From: CAVXZE01 sp963766175
GTDB taxonomy: Bacteria; Myxococcota_A; UBA9160; UBA6930
Assembly: GCA_963766175.1 (NCBI GenBank)
Contig: CAVXZE010000017.1
Span: 62,001 to 126,000, forward strand
Direction of reading: 5' to 3'
DNA length: 64,000 bases
How positions within the stretch are numbered: position 1 is the first letter of the stretch; each line of letters begins with the position of its first letter. Under the pieces are notes generated by a model. That model was given only the letters and a program-made list of their open reading frames with translations. It searched no databases and was not told the DNA's origin. Below are positions 32,777 through 40,903 of this stretch, piece after piece. A program made the position numbers and the translations under genes.

Positions 32777-33859
32777 GTGAGCATCGAGCTGCAGTTCGGG
32801 CCGCGCGACTGGGAACGCCTCGAGCGGGACTGGACCGCCTGGTGGGAGGGGGAGCTGGAGCGTCCACTGGTGATGATCGAGGGGCGGATCCCCCGTTCGG
32901 GTGAGGGAGACCCGGCGCTGGCTCCCGAGAAGCGCTTCACCAGCGAGTTCCCCTTGGAGACGCCTGTCGACGAGGTGCTCGACCACTACCAGGCGCACCT
33001 GGAGAGAAGGTACTTCCACGGCGATGCCTGGCCGCGTTGGTGGCCCAACTTCGGCCCCGGCATCGCGGCGGGGTTCCTGGGTGCGAAGGTGCAGCCGGTG
33101 CCGGGGACCGTCTGGTTCGAGCCGGCCGAGCAAAGTCCCATCGAGAAGCTCGAGCTCGCCCACGACCCCGGCAATCCCTGGTGGGAACGGGTGGCCGCTC
33201 TCACCCGTCGGGCCGTGGAGCGGTGGGGGGGGCTGGTCACCGTCGGTCACACCGACCTGGGTGGCAACCTCGACATCCTGGCGTCGCTGCGCACCACCGA
33301 GCAGCTGCTCTTCGACGTCTCCGACGCCCCAGGAGAGGTCGCGCGACTGATCGGGGAGACCACGCGGTTCTGGCAACGCTACTACGACGAGCTCCACTCC
33401 ATCATCCAGCGGGGCGAGCGGGGCACGACGCCCTGGGCGCCCATCTGGTCGCCCGGCCGCTGCTACATGCTCCAGAGCGATTTCGCCTACATGATCTCGC
33501 CGCAGATGTTCGAGCGCTTCGTGCTGCCCGACCTGGCCGCCTGCTGCGACAAGCTCGACCACGGCTTCTACCATCTGGACGGCAAGGGGCAGATCAAGCA
33601 CCTGGATCTGCTTCTCTCGCTGGAGCGTCTCCGCGGCATCCAGTGGATCCCTGGGGATGGCCAGCCGCAGGCGGAGGGGTGGCTGCCGCTGCTGAAGCGC
33701 ATCCGCGACGGTGGGAAGCGCTGTCAGGTCTACGTCACCGCCAAAGGGGCGCAAACCATCGTCCGGGAGATCGGCGGTCGCGGCTTCGCGCTCTTCGTCG
33801 TCAACTGGATGTCGCCGACGGAGGCGCAGGACTTTCTGCGCACACTGGAGTTGGGATAG
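32777..33859 (+). CDS. Uroporphyrinogen decarboxylase-like (URO-D superfamily) protein
   Basis: 360 residues. The later half shows the URO-D/methyltransferase fold: WAPIWSPGRCYMLQSDFAYM, ISPQMFERFVLPDLAACCDK, YHLDGKGQIKHLDLLLSLER, GIQWIPGDGQPQAEGWLPLL. True haem-pathway HemE motifs (such as the N-terminal PVWxMRQAGR) are absent, so it is not the haem enzyme. Relatives include cobamide-dependent methyltransferases and O-demethylation proteins, where DGxG and GDG loops carry the ligand. Cofactor and substrate are unknown. The start is a GTG at 32777 behind GAGGGGATGG. A carboxylesterase follows 40 bases downstream on the same strand. Confidence 0.8.
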   Translation: MSIELQFGPRDWERLERDWTAWWEGELERPLVMIEGRIPRSGEGDPALAPEKRFTSEFPLETPVDEVLDHYQAHLERRYFHGDAWPRWWPNFGPGIAAGFLGAKVQPVPGTVWFEPAEQSPIEKLELAHDPGNPWWERVAALTRRAVERWGGLVTVGHTDLGGNLDILASLRTTEQLLFDVSDAPGEVARLIGETTRFWQRYYDELHSIIQRGERGTTPWAPIWSPGRCYMLQSDFAYMISPQMFERFVLPDLAACCDKLDHGFYHLDGKGQIKHLDLLLSLERLRGIQWIPGDGQPQAEGWLPLLKRIRDGGKRCQVYVTAKGAQTIVREIGGRGFALFVVNWMSPTEAQDFLRTLELG

Positions 33860-33899
33860 CCAGCGTCTGGAACTGTTCCCAAGAGCGAGGAGAAACGTC

Positions 33900-35765
33900 T
33901 TGCCCAGTTGCTTCTACCGCACCCTGATACTGCTCACCGCCGCCGGGATTGCTTCGTCCCTCGCCTGCGGTCGCGCCGACGAATCGCCTCCGCCCCAGGT
34001 CGATCCCAGCTCGAAGCGCGTGATCCAGCAGGGCTCCGTGGTGGGATTCGCCTCCGAGGAGGGTGCCCAGGTCTGGCGGGGCATCCCCTTCGCGCAGCCA
34101 CCTCTGGGCGATCTCCGCTGGCGTGCGCCACAGCCGCCCAAGTCGTGGGCCGGAACCCGCGAGGCCGTCTCCTTCGGCTCTTCCTGTATGCAGTTCGCGG
34201 GTCCGCGCACGGCCTCCAGCGGGACGCGCGAGGGAGAACCCATGGGCAGCGAGGATTGCCTCTACCTGAACGTCTACGCCCCCCGGTTCGAGCCGGAGGC
34301 GGTGCCACGAGGCGAGAAGCGCCTTCCCGTCATGCTCTGGATCCACGGCGGTGGCAACAGCATCGGCGACGCCAAGATCTTCGATGCCGGTCGCATCGCT
34401 CTGAGGCATCAACTGATCGTCGTCACCGTGCAGTATCGCCTGGGTGCCTTCGGCTGGTTTTCTCATCCCTCGCTTCGCAGCGAGGGCGCAAGTCCGGACG
34501 ACCGATCCGGGAACTACGGCACACTCGACCATGTGCAGGCGCTCCGCTGGGTGCGGGAGAACATTTCGGCCTTCGGCGGCGACCCCGGGCGGGTGACCGT
34601 CTTTGGCGAGTCGGCGGGTGGCCGCAACACTTTGAGCATGCTGCTCTCGCCACGCGCCAGCGGTCTCTTCCATCGCGCCATCGTCCAGAGTGGCGGAATT
34701 CGGACGTCCACGCTGGCCCAGGCCGAGCACTTCGTCGATGCCGAGGAGCCCGGTGACAAGTGGAGCTCGGGAGAGGTCCTGCTGAAGCTCCTGATCCGCG
34801 ACGGCGAGGCGGTGGATCGCGAGGGTGCCAAGGCGAAGCTCGACGCCATGAGCGACGCGGAGGTGGCCGGCTACCTGCGCGGCAAGAGCGCCGACCAGGT
34901 GCTGAGCGTCTACGAGGGGAACCGCCTGGGGGGCATGTACTCCTTTCCCCAGATGCCGCGCGATGGCGCCGTCTTCCCCAAGGAGGACGCGATCGATGCT
35001 TTCGCTCGCCCGGGTGGCTACAACCGGGTTCCCGTGATCCTGGGAAGCAACCGCGACGAGAACAAGCTCTTCATGGCCTTCGCGTCGCCGTACGTGACGC
35101 GGCTCTTCAAGTTTCCTCTCTGGGTAAACGACGAGCGACTCTACGACCTGGGGGCAGAGTACGGGGCGCTGATGTGGAAGGCCGCAGGCGTGGATGAGCC
35201 GGCCGCCGCGATGCGCAGCGTTCAGGGACCGAGCGTCTGGGGCTACCGCTTCGACTGGGACGAGCAGCCGACCCTTCTGTGGAGCGATTACTCCAAGCTC
35301 TTCGGCGCCGCTCACGCGCTGGAGATTCCCTTCGTCTTTGGCCACTTCGACCTGGGCTGGGCGACCCGTTTCCTGTTCGACGAGGAAGGGCGCGCGGGAT
35401 ACGAAGACCTCTCGAAGAGCATGATGTCGTACTGGGCGGAGTTCGCCTACATGGCGGACCCAGGCAGGGGCCGGGACGGCGAAGAGCCTCACTGGACGGC
35501 CTGGGACGATTCCGGAGAGGCAGCGGCGAAATTCATCGTCTTCGACAGCGAGGAAGGGGGCGGACTGCGCATGTCTTCCGAGGCGGTGACCCAGGAAGAG
35601 GTGATCGAACGGGTCGCGACGGATCCGCGCTTCGAGAGCTGGCGAGAGCGTTGTGAGGTGTACCAGAGTTTCGTGGGGCGGACCCCGCTGATGAGCGAAG
35701 AGCGGTACGCGTCGGTGGGGGAGGGCGCCTGCCAGGCCTATCCCCTCGATGCGGATCCCTGGTAG
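33900..35765 (+). CDS. Type B carboxylesterase, exported (paralogue 2)
   Basis: 621 residues from a TTG at 33900-33902 preceded by GAGGAGAAACGTC. The signal ends in SSLACG, a possible lipoprotein cysteine. Landmarks: WRGIPFAQPPLGDLRWRA, SEDCLYLNVYAP, MLWIHGGGNSIGDAK, GDPGRVTVFGESAGG (nucleophile Ser), ILGSNRDENKLF (Glu) and AAHALEIPFVF (His). Identical in length to the 18137-20002 gene and alignable throughout, including the unusual C-terminal region with MSSEAVTQEEV and a final EERYASVGEGAC. The pair stems from one duplication. The UroD-like gene upstream may be in the same operon. The stop overlaps the convergent membrane-protein gene by 28 bases. Confidence 0.9.
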   Translation: MPSCFYRTLILLTAAGIASSLACGRADESPPPQVDPSSKRVIQQGSVVGFASEEGAQVWRGIPFAQPPLGDLRWRAPQPPKSWAGTREAVSFGSSCMQFAGPRTASSGTREGEPMGSEDCLYLNVYAPRFEPEAVPRGEKRLPVMLWIHGGGNSIGDAKIFDAGRIALRHQLIVVTVQYRLGAFGWFSHPSLRSEGASPDDRSGNYGTLDHVQALRWVRENISAFGGDPGRVTVFGESAGGRNTLSMLLSPRASGLFHRAIVQSGGIRTSTLAQAEHFVDAEEPGDKWSSGEVLLKLLIRDGEAVDREGAKAKLDAMSDAEVAGYLRGKSADQVLSVYEGNRLGGMYSFPQMPRDGAVFPKEDAIDAFARPGGYNRVPVILGSNRDENKLFMAFASPYVTRLFKFPLWVNDERLYDLGAEYGALMWKAAGVDEPAAAMRSVQGPSVWGYRFDWDEQPTLLWSDYSKLFGAAHALEIPFVFGHFDLGWATRFLFDEEGRAGYEDLSKSMMSYWAEFAYMADPGRGRDGEEPHWTAWDDSGEAAAKFIVFDSEEGGGLRMSSEAVTQEEVIERVATDPRFESWRERCEVYQSFVGRTPLMSEERYASVGEGACQAYPLDADPW

Positions 35766-36451
35766 GGGTGAGCTCCGAGACCGCTGCAGTTTCTTCGCCA
35801 GGTGAGTAGATAGCCGGCGAAGCAGGAAGCGACTCCCAGATTGAACAGCCACCAGCGGTAGTGGCTCGGAAAATCGGTGCGGGGACCTCCGTGCGCCATG
35901 AAGGAGATCTCCCACGCGACCAGGCCGGCGTTGACCAGTCCGAGTCCGAGCCAGGGTACGACCAGTCTTCCTCGGCAGTCGAGGATCAGGTGAACCGAGA
36001 CCGCTCCGACGATGCCAATGCCGGAGATCATCATTGGTGCCAACACCGGCCCGAACCACGGGATCGGAACCAGGAAGAGCAGATCCCAGTCGTAGGGGGA
36101 CGAGGGCCAGCCCGCGAAGATCCAAAGCGCCGCATAGTAGCTGAGATCCCAGATCGCAAAGACGTAGGTGAAGCAGGCGAGACGTCTCACGAACGGTCCC
36201 TTGGTGAGGGCGGCGACGGCGATCATGAGAAGAAGGGTGCAGATCTCTCGACCGACCTCGACGGCGAGGGTGTGGGTGTCGACCACCAGGGAGATGGTGT
36301 CATCGAACCCGTCCGGATAGAGGTGCATTCGCAGGTAGTGCGCCACTGCGCCTTCGACGTAGCCGAACGCGAGGGCGAAGGTGGCCAGCCAGGCCAGCAG
36401 ACCGAGGGTGGTGCGTTCTCCCCCGGAGAGGTCGGTTGCGTCGGGTCCCAT
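35738..36451 (-). CDS. Hypothetical integral membrane protein
   Basis: 237 residues with about six membrane helices: TLGLLAWLATFALAFGYVEG, EICTLLLMIAVAALTKGPF, ACFTYVFAIWDLSYYAALWI, FGPVLAPMMISGIGIVGAVS, LVVPWLGLGLVNAGLVAW and the C-terminal WWLFNLGVASCFAGYLLTW. A conserved-looking EGAVAHYLRMHLYPDGF loop lies between helices 1 and 2. I do not recognise the family. The ATG at 36449-36451 was chosen because GGGGAAGAGC precedes it at good spacing; starts at 36463 (ATG) and 36484 (GTG) would add 4 or 11 residues. Confidence 0.65.
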   Translation of the reverse strand: MGPDATDLSGGERTTLGLLAWLATFALAFGYVEGAVAHYLRMHLYPDGFDDTISLVVDTHTLAVEVGREICTLLLMIAVAALTKGPFVRRLACFTYVFAIWDLSYYAALWIFAGWPSSPYDWDLLFLVPIPWFGPVLAPMMISGIGIVGAVSVHLILDCRGRLVVPWLGLGLVNAGLVAWEISFMAHGGPRTDFPSHYRWWLFNLGVASCFAGYLLTWRRNCSGLGAHPYQGSASRG

Positions 36452-36568
36452 GCTCTTCCCCATGCCGAGAGGGGTGAGGTGCACGGGACCGCGGAGCCAG
36501 GGTAGCCGAGATCCGCGCGCAGCGGAACCGGCGCGAGGAGCGTCCGTCCGGTGCCGGGCAGACCAGGT

Positions 36569-37060
36569 CTACGTCGTCGGGAAGGCGTACTCGCCGGTCG
36601 ACAGTCCCACTTCGATCTTGGCTCGAAAGAGACGTTGATCCGCGTCCCGAAGCCTGCGGCAGAGCTCGCGCCCCATGTTCATGTAGATCATCGTGAACTG
36701 CTCCAGATCCCTGCTGGCGATCTGTCGGAGATCGCTGGTCGAGAGCCCGATGGCGGCACAGTCCTCGTCGGCGAGAACCGAGGCGCTTCGACGACAGAAA
36801 TCCATCAGGGCCACCTCACCGAAACAGTCTCCCGCGTGGAGATGCCGCAGGAGGTAGCTCTTCTCTTCCCACTTCTTCAGGATCGATACGCTTCCTCGTT
36901 CGAGCACGAACGCGGACTTCCCGTCGTCGCCTTCCAGGAAGAAGAACTCGCCCTTTCGAACCACGATCTCCGCTGCGCGATCCAGAAGAAGGGCGAGGAT
37001 CTCATCTGCCACTCCGCCGAATATGGGTGTGTTTCGAAGCAGTTGGATGCGTTCGTCCAT
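36569..37060 (-). CDS. Cyclic nucleotide-binding domain protein without DNA-binding domain
   Basis: 163 residues. A CRP-type cNMP-binding fold: IFGGVADEILALLLDRAAEI, GEFFFLEGDDGKSAFVLERG, HLHAGDCFGEVALMDFCRRS (the phosphate-binding cassette, with the GE and R of FGEVAL and RRSA), then a C-helix. No helix-turn-helix follows, so it is not a CRP-like regulator but a stand-alone sensor or adaptor. AGGGGACC precedes the ATG at 37058-37060. It is divergent, across 69 bases, from the PP2C/RsbW/STAS/Mla operon and may share its control. Confidence 0.85.
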   Translation of the reverse strand: MDERIQLLRNTPIFGGVADEILALLLDRAAEIVVRKGEFFFLEGDDGKSAFVLERGSVSILKKWEEKSYLLRHLHAGDCFGEVALMDFCRRSASVLADEDCAAIGLSTSDLRQIASRDLEQFTMIYMNMGRELCRRLRDADQRLFRAKIEVGLSTGEYAFPTT

Positions 37061-37129
37061 GATGCGGTCCCCTCTGGCTGGGCTGGAATACCACGCTGAT
37101 GATAGTCGCGCCCGCTGGACTCGTGTAGA

Positions 37130-38458
37130 ATGCCGGAGAATCCCGAGACCCGGGCGTCGGCGGCCGGGTCCGATCCCGATATGAATGCCGTGAACGAGTC
37201 CGCTCTCTTCGCGTCCAGAGACTTCGCCGGGGCCTTTGCGCTGCTCGCGGAGATGACCCAGGACTTTGCCCAATCCCGGGACATCGAGACGACGCTGGAA
37301 CACGCGCTGGAGAAGATCGTCGCGCATCTCGGCGGCGTGGTGGGCTCCCTCTGGCTGATCGAGGAAGAAGGGCAGGAGCTGGTGTGCCGGGCATCCGTCG
37401 GGCCGAACCCGATCGCGGGCATGCGTCTGTCCGTCAGCCAGGGCGTCATCGGGCGTTGCGTTCGGCAGAATTGCTGTGAAACGGTGCTCGACGTGCAGAA
37501 CGATCCACAGTTCGCGCGCATCGTGGACGATGAGTCGGGTTTCGTGACGCGTTCGCTTCTCTGCGCTCCTTTGAGCTTCTCGGACCGGCCGCTGGGCGCG
37601 ATTCAGGTCGTCAACAAGTGCTCGGAGGACGGCTGCTTCTCGGAGTCGGACATTCATCCGCTCCGGGTGCTGGCCTCGTCCGCGGCGTTGGCGATCGCCA
37701 ACGCGCGGATGGCGGTTGCCGCGGTCGAGCACGAGCGGGTGCATCGCGAGCTGGAGCTCGCAGCCGAGATTCAGCGGAATCTCCTTCCGGCGCCGCGGCC
37801 ACGGCCGTTTCCGATCCACGGGGTCAATGTCCCGGCTCGGACCGTGTCGGGCGATTTCTTCGATATCCTGCCCCTGGAGAGCGGGCGCATCGCGTTTTGC
37901 CTGGGCGACGTCTCGGGAAAGGGAATGAACGCGGCTCTCCTGATGGCGAAGACGGCGAGCCTGTACCGCTGCCTCGCGAAATCAGTCGATCGCCCCGGAC
38001 GGCTGCTCTCGATCCTCAACGACGAGATCGCCGAAACGGCGACGCGCGGAATGTTCGTCACCATGGTTGCCGGGGTCTACGACTCCGGCGCGGGAACCAT
38101 CTGCCTGGCGAACGCCGGCCACGAGCCCCCACTTCTCCACAGCCGCTCTGGGGGATTCGAGCCCTTTCCCGCCCAGGCGCCTCCGCTGGGAATCGTCCCG
38201 GGTGGCGAGTTCCCCGAGGCCGAGGTGCAGCTCGACCGGGATACCCTGTACACTTTCTCCGATGGACTCACGGAAGCCTACTCGAAGTCCGGTGGCCAGC
38301 TCGGCTCCGAAGGGCTCCAGCGCTTGATCGCCCGATCCGTGAACCTGTCGCTGGTGGGACGCATCGACGCCATTCTCGCCGGCGTGAAGAGCCTGGAGCC
38401 GCGGGACGATCTCACACTGCTCGTCGTCTGTGGCGACTGCGGTTGTGTCGATGCCTAG
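37130..38458 (+). CDS. GAF-domain SpoIIE/PP2C serine phosphatase (RsbU-like)
   Basis: 442 residues. The GAF domain (about 35-195) reads DIETTLEHALEKIVAHLGGV, LSVSQGVIGRCV, LLCAPLSFSDRPLGAIQVV. The SpoIIE-type PP2C domain (about 225-440) follows: ELAAEIQRNLLP, VSGDFFDILPLE, GDVSGKGMNAALLMA, ANAGHEPPLL, YTFSDGLTEAY, RDDLTLLVVCG, retaining the metal-binding aspartates. In partner-switching systems such phosphatases dephosphorylate a STAS anti-anti-sigma factor; the kinase and STAS genes lie immediately downstream. The ATG at 37130 fits. It is divergent from a cNMP-binding gene, which may feed signals into it. Confidence 0.9.
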   Translation: MPENPETRASAAGSDPDMNAVNESALFASRDFAGAFALLAEMTQDFAQSRDIETTLEHALEKIVAHLGGVVGSLWLIEEEGQELVCRASVGPNPIAGMRLSVSQGVIGRCVRQNCCETVLDVQNDPQFARIVDDESGFVTRSLLCAPLSFSDRPLGAIQVVNKCSEDGCFSESDIHPLRVLASSAALAIANARMAVAAVEHERVHRELELAAEIQRNLLPAPRPRPFPIHGVNVPARTVSGDFFDILPLESGRIAFCLGDVSGKGMNAALLMAKTASLYRCLAKSVDRPGRLLSILNDEIAETATRGMFVTMVAGVYDSGAGTICLANAGHEPPLLHSRSGGFEPFPAQAPPLGIVPGGEFPEAEVQLDRDTLYTFSDGLTEAYSKSGGQLGSEGLQRLIARSVNLSLVGRIDAILAGVKSLEPRDDLTLLVVCGDCGCVDA

Positions 38459-38876
38459 TGAAGATGCTGCTTGTGTGCTTGCTCTGCGAACGGCGGCGAG
38501 GGTGGACCAGCTGCGCAAGATTCGCGATGCGGTGCGGGAGGCAGTCGAGTCCTGCGGCTCCAGCCCCGCGTGTGCCTCCGATGTCGTCATAGCGGTGGAC
38601 GAGGCCTGTCAGAACATCATCCGCCATGCTTACTGTGACGATCCCGGCGGGGCGATCGAGCTGCAGATCGAGCGCTGCGGAGAAGACCTGGTGGTCTCGT
38701 TGCGGGACTTCGCGCCGGAGGTGGATCCGGACGCGGTCAAGCCGCGCGACCTCGACGAGATCCGGCCGGGGGGGCTGGGAACCCACCTGATCCGCGAGAT
38801 GATGGACTCCGCCGATTTCATCCGGCCGAAGACGGGTGGGGGAAACCTGCTCAGAATGGTGAAGCGGATTCGCTGA
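38451..38876 (+). CDS. RsbW/SpoIIAB-type anti-sigma serine kinase (HATPase_c)
   Basis: 141 residues. GHKL ATPase boxes: N-box VVIAVDEACQNIIRHAY, G1-like LRDFAPEVDPDAV (where the usual Gly of DxG is replaced) and G2 GGLGTHLIREMMDSAD. This is the small kinase that binds a sigma factor or phosphorylates a STAS protein. Its ATG at 38451 overlaps the phosphatase stop by eight bases, indicating coupled translation; a GTG at 38430 is an alternative. No sigma factor lies within the window. Confidence 0.88.
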   Translation: MPSEDAACVLALRTAARVDQLRKIRDAVREAVESCGSSPACASDVVIAVDEACQNIIRHAYCDDPGGAIELQIERCGEDLVVSLRDFAPEVDPDAVKPRDLDEIRPGGLGTHLIREMMDSADFIRPKTGGGNLLRMVKRIR

Positions 38877-38915
38877 GGAGAGCCTCTTCCGGGGCGAGGG
38901 AGTCGAAGAGCCGCG

Positions 38916-39248
38916 ATGACGCACAGAGTGAGGGAGGAGCGGGGAATCCTCGTGGTTTCCTTCGAGGGAGATGTCGATCTCGAATACTCCCCGAAGGCGA
39001 GACGGGTTCTCCTCGACTCCGTGAAGCGGCAGCGCGACGTCCTGGTGGACCTCTCCGGCGTCAGCTACATCGACAGCTCCGGCGTGGCGAATCTGGTCGA
39101 AGCCTTCCAGCTCGCCCGGCAAGAGGGAACGGGCTTCGCGCTGGTCTCGGTGAACGCTGCGGCGCTGCGCGTTCTTCGGCTGGCGCGTCTCGACAAGGTG
39201 TTCACGATTTACGCCAGCCTCGAAGACGGCCTCGATGGCGGCACCTAG
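38916..39248 (+). CDS. STAS-domain anti-anti-sigma factor or MlaB-like protein
   Basis: 110 residues, a single STAS domain: GILVVSFEGDVDLEYSPKA, VLVDLSGVSYIDSSGVANLV, FALVSVNAAALRVLRLARLD. The DSSG (53-56) keeps a phosphorylatable Ser, as in SpoIIAA/RsbV. It follows the RsbW-type kinase by 39 bases and its 3' end overlaps the MlaE gene by 14 bases. In Mla systems the STAS protein MlaB binds the ATPase MlaF, so this gene could serve the transporter, the partner switch or both. That ambiguity is real and cannot be settled from sequence. Confidence 0.85.
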   Translation: MTHRVREERGILVVSFEGDVDLEYSPKARRVLLDSVKRQRDVLVDLSGVSYIDSSGVANLVEAFQLARQEGTGFALVSVNAAALRVLRLARLDKVFTIYASLEDGLDGGT

Positions 39249-40053
39249 TCGGGCCGGACAGCCGCTGCTGCGCGTCGCAGAGGACGTGGGGCGGAGCGTG
39301 GTCCGTGGCCTCGAGCTCGTCGGCCTGGGCGCGAGCATCGTCTCACAGGCGCTTTCCTGGCTGGTGCTCGGGCGCCTTCGCGAGCAGCCGGTTCGAGCCG
39401 CGCCGGTCTTCGTGCAGATGATGCAGGTCGGCATCGGAGCCCTCCCCATCGTCTCGATGCTCTCGATCACGATCGGCGTCATGCTCGCCATTCAGGGCAT
39501 CGACGCCCTGGCGCCCTTCGGTGCCGAGCATCAGGTGACGATCGGTGTCGCGCTCTCGGTGACCCGCGAGTTCTCGCCTCTCATCACGGGCATCCTGGTC
39601 GCGGGGCGATCGGGATCCGCGCTGGCGGCTCGGCTCGGCACGATGACGATCAGCAACGAGGTCGACGCTCTCCGCGTCATGGGCATCAATCCGATCCGCT
39701 TTCTGGTGGTCCCGAGTCTGGTAGCGATGGTGGTGATGCTGCCGGCGCTGGTGTTGTGGGCGAGTTTTCTCGCGCTCCTGGGGGCGGGTCTCTACATCAC
39801 GGCGGAGCTGGGCATCGGCATGGGCGCCTACATCGACCAGACGATCGCCTACCTCGATGTCGGCGACCTGATGCACGGGCTCGCAAAGAGCGTGATCTTC
39901 GCAGTGCTCATCACCATCGTGGCGGTGGTGAACGGTGCCTCGGTCCGGGGCGGCGCCGAGGGCGTCGGTCGTGTCACCACCAGCTCCGTGGTGCACGCCA
40001 TTTCTGCAATCGTGGTGACGGACATGATCTTCGTCTACGTAGCGACACGCTGA
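39235..40053 (+). CDS. mlaE: MlaE-type ABC transporter permease
   Basis: 272 residues, five or six membrane helices. Family landmarks: MMQVGIGALPIVSMLSITIG, TREFSPLITGILVAGRSGSA, LGTMTISNEVDALRVMGINP (the EVDALR coupling loop to the ATPase) and the final TTSSVVHAISAIVVTDMIFV. It forms the membrane core of an MCE-type phospholipid transporter working with the ATPase and MlaD-like genes that follow. The ATG at 39235 lies inside the STAS gene, so the two are translationally coupled. Confidence 0.92.
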   Translation: MAAPSRAGQPLLRVAEDVGRSVVRGLELVGLGASIVSQALSWLVLGRLREQPVRAAPVFVQMMQVGIGALPIVSMLSITIGVMLAIQGIDALAPFGAEHQVTIGVALSVTREFSPLITGILVAGRSGSALAARLGTMTISNEVDALRVMGINPIRFLVVPSLVAMVVMLPALVLWASFLALLGAGLYITAELGIGMGAYIDQTIAYLDVGDLMHGLAKSVIFAVLITIVAVVNGASVRGGAEGVGRVTTSSVVHAISAIVVTDMIFVYVATR

Positions 40054-40057
40054 GACG

Positions 40058-40873
40058 GTGAGCGAACAGACGGCCAGCCAGAGAGATCCCGTGATCGAGG
40101 TCACCGACCTGGTCACCCACTACGGCTCGCGTCGGATCCTCCACGGGGTGAACCTGACGGTGGGCCGGGGCGAGATCATGGTGATCATGGGTGGGAGCGG
40201 CTCGGGAAAGAGCACCTTGCTGCGCCACCTTCTCGGCCTCGACCGGCCGAGCTCGGGATCCATCAAGCTCCTCGGCCGTGAGCTCTCCGAAATGAGTGGC
40301 AGGGAGCTCTCCGCGTTCTGTCGAAATCTCGGCGTGGCCTTCCAGGGAGGGGCGCTCTTCAGCTCCATGACGGTGGGCGAGAACATCATGCTGCCTCTTC
40401 GCGAACACACGCAGCTCGACGAGAAGACGATGGAGATCATGGTTCGCCTCAAGCTCGAGGTGGTGAGCCTGGCCGGCTTCGAGAACCTGATGCCGTCGGA
40501 GCTCTCCGGTGGAATGATCAAGCGCGCCGCGTTCGCCCGCGCCGTGATCATGGATCCAGCGCTGCTCTTCTGCGACGAGCCGTCGGCGGGCCTCGACCCT
40601 GTCGTCTCCTCGGCGCTCGATGAGCTCATCCTACGCCTGCGAGACGCCATGGGGATGACGATCGTGGTCGTTACCCACGATCTCGATAGCGCCTTCCGCA
40701 TCGCCGACCGGATCGCGGTCCTGGATCGTGGCGAGATTCTGACGGTCGGCAGCGTGGACGAGGTCCGTGAGAGTGACAATCAACGCATCCAGGACCTGCT
40801 GAATCGGAGATTCGAGGAGGGGGAGGTCGATGCGGACGCGTATCTGGAGAGACTGACGGGTGGGGCGCCGTAG
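40058..40873 (+). CDS. mlaF: MlaF-type ABC transporter ATPase
   Basis: 271 residues from a GTG at 40058, four bases after the permease stop. Walker A is GGSGSGKST at about 46-54, the Q-loop reads VAFQGGALFSSM, the signature is SELSGGMIKRAAFARA, Walker B is ALLFCDEPSAGLDP, and the switch His is in VVVTHDLDSAF. The C-terminal extension (RIQDLLNRRFEEGEVDADAY) matches where MlaB contacts MlaF in E. coli. It drives lipid transport with MlaE. Confidence 0.92.
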   Translation: MSEQTASQRDPVIEVTDLVTHYGSRRILHGVNLTVGRGEIMVIMGGSGSGKSTLLRHLLGLDRPSSGSIKLLGRELSEMSGRELSAFCRNLGVAFQGGALFSSMTVGENIMLPLREHTQLDEKTMEIMVRLKLEVVSLAGFENLMPSELSGGMIKRAAFARAVIMDPALLFCDEPSAGLDPVVSSALDELILRLRDAMGMTIVVVTHDLDSAFRIADRIAVLDRGEILTVGSVDEVRESDNQRIQDLLNRRFEEGEVDADAYLERLTGGAP

Positions 40874-40903
40874 TGATCGATTCGAGTGGGGAATCCTGAA
40901 GCG

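Noticed and set aside
32777..33859. The UroD-like gene as haem-pathway hemE
   Set aside because: The N-terminal HemE signature is absent and the neighbours have no haem link.
33801..36125. A 774-codon open frame on the minus strand
   Set aside because: It is the shadow of the carboxylesterase gene in high-GC sequence; the plus strand carries all family motifs.
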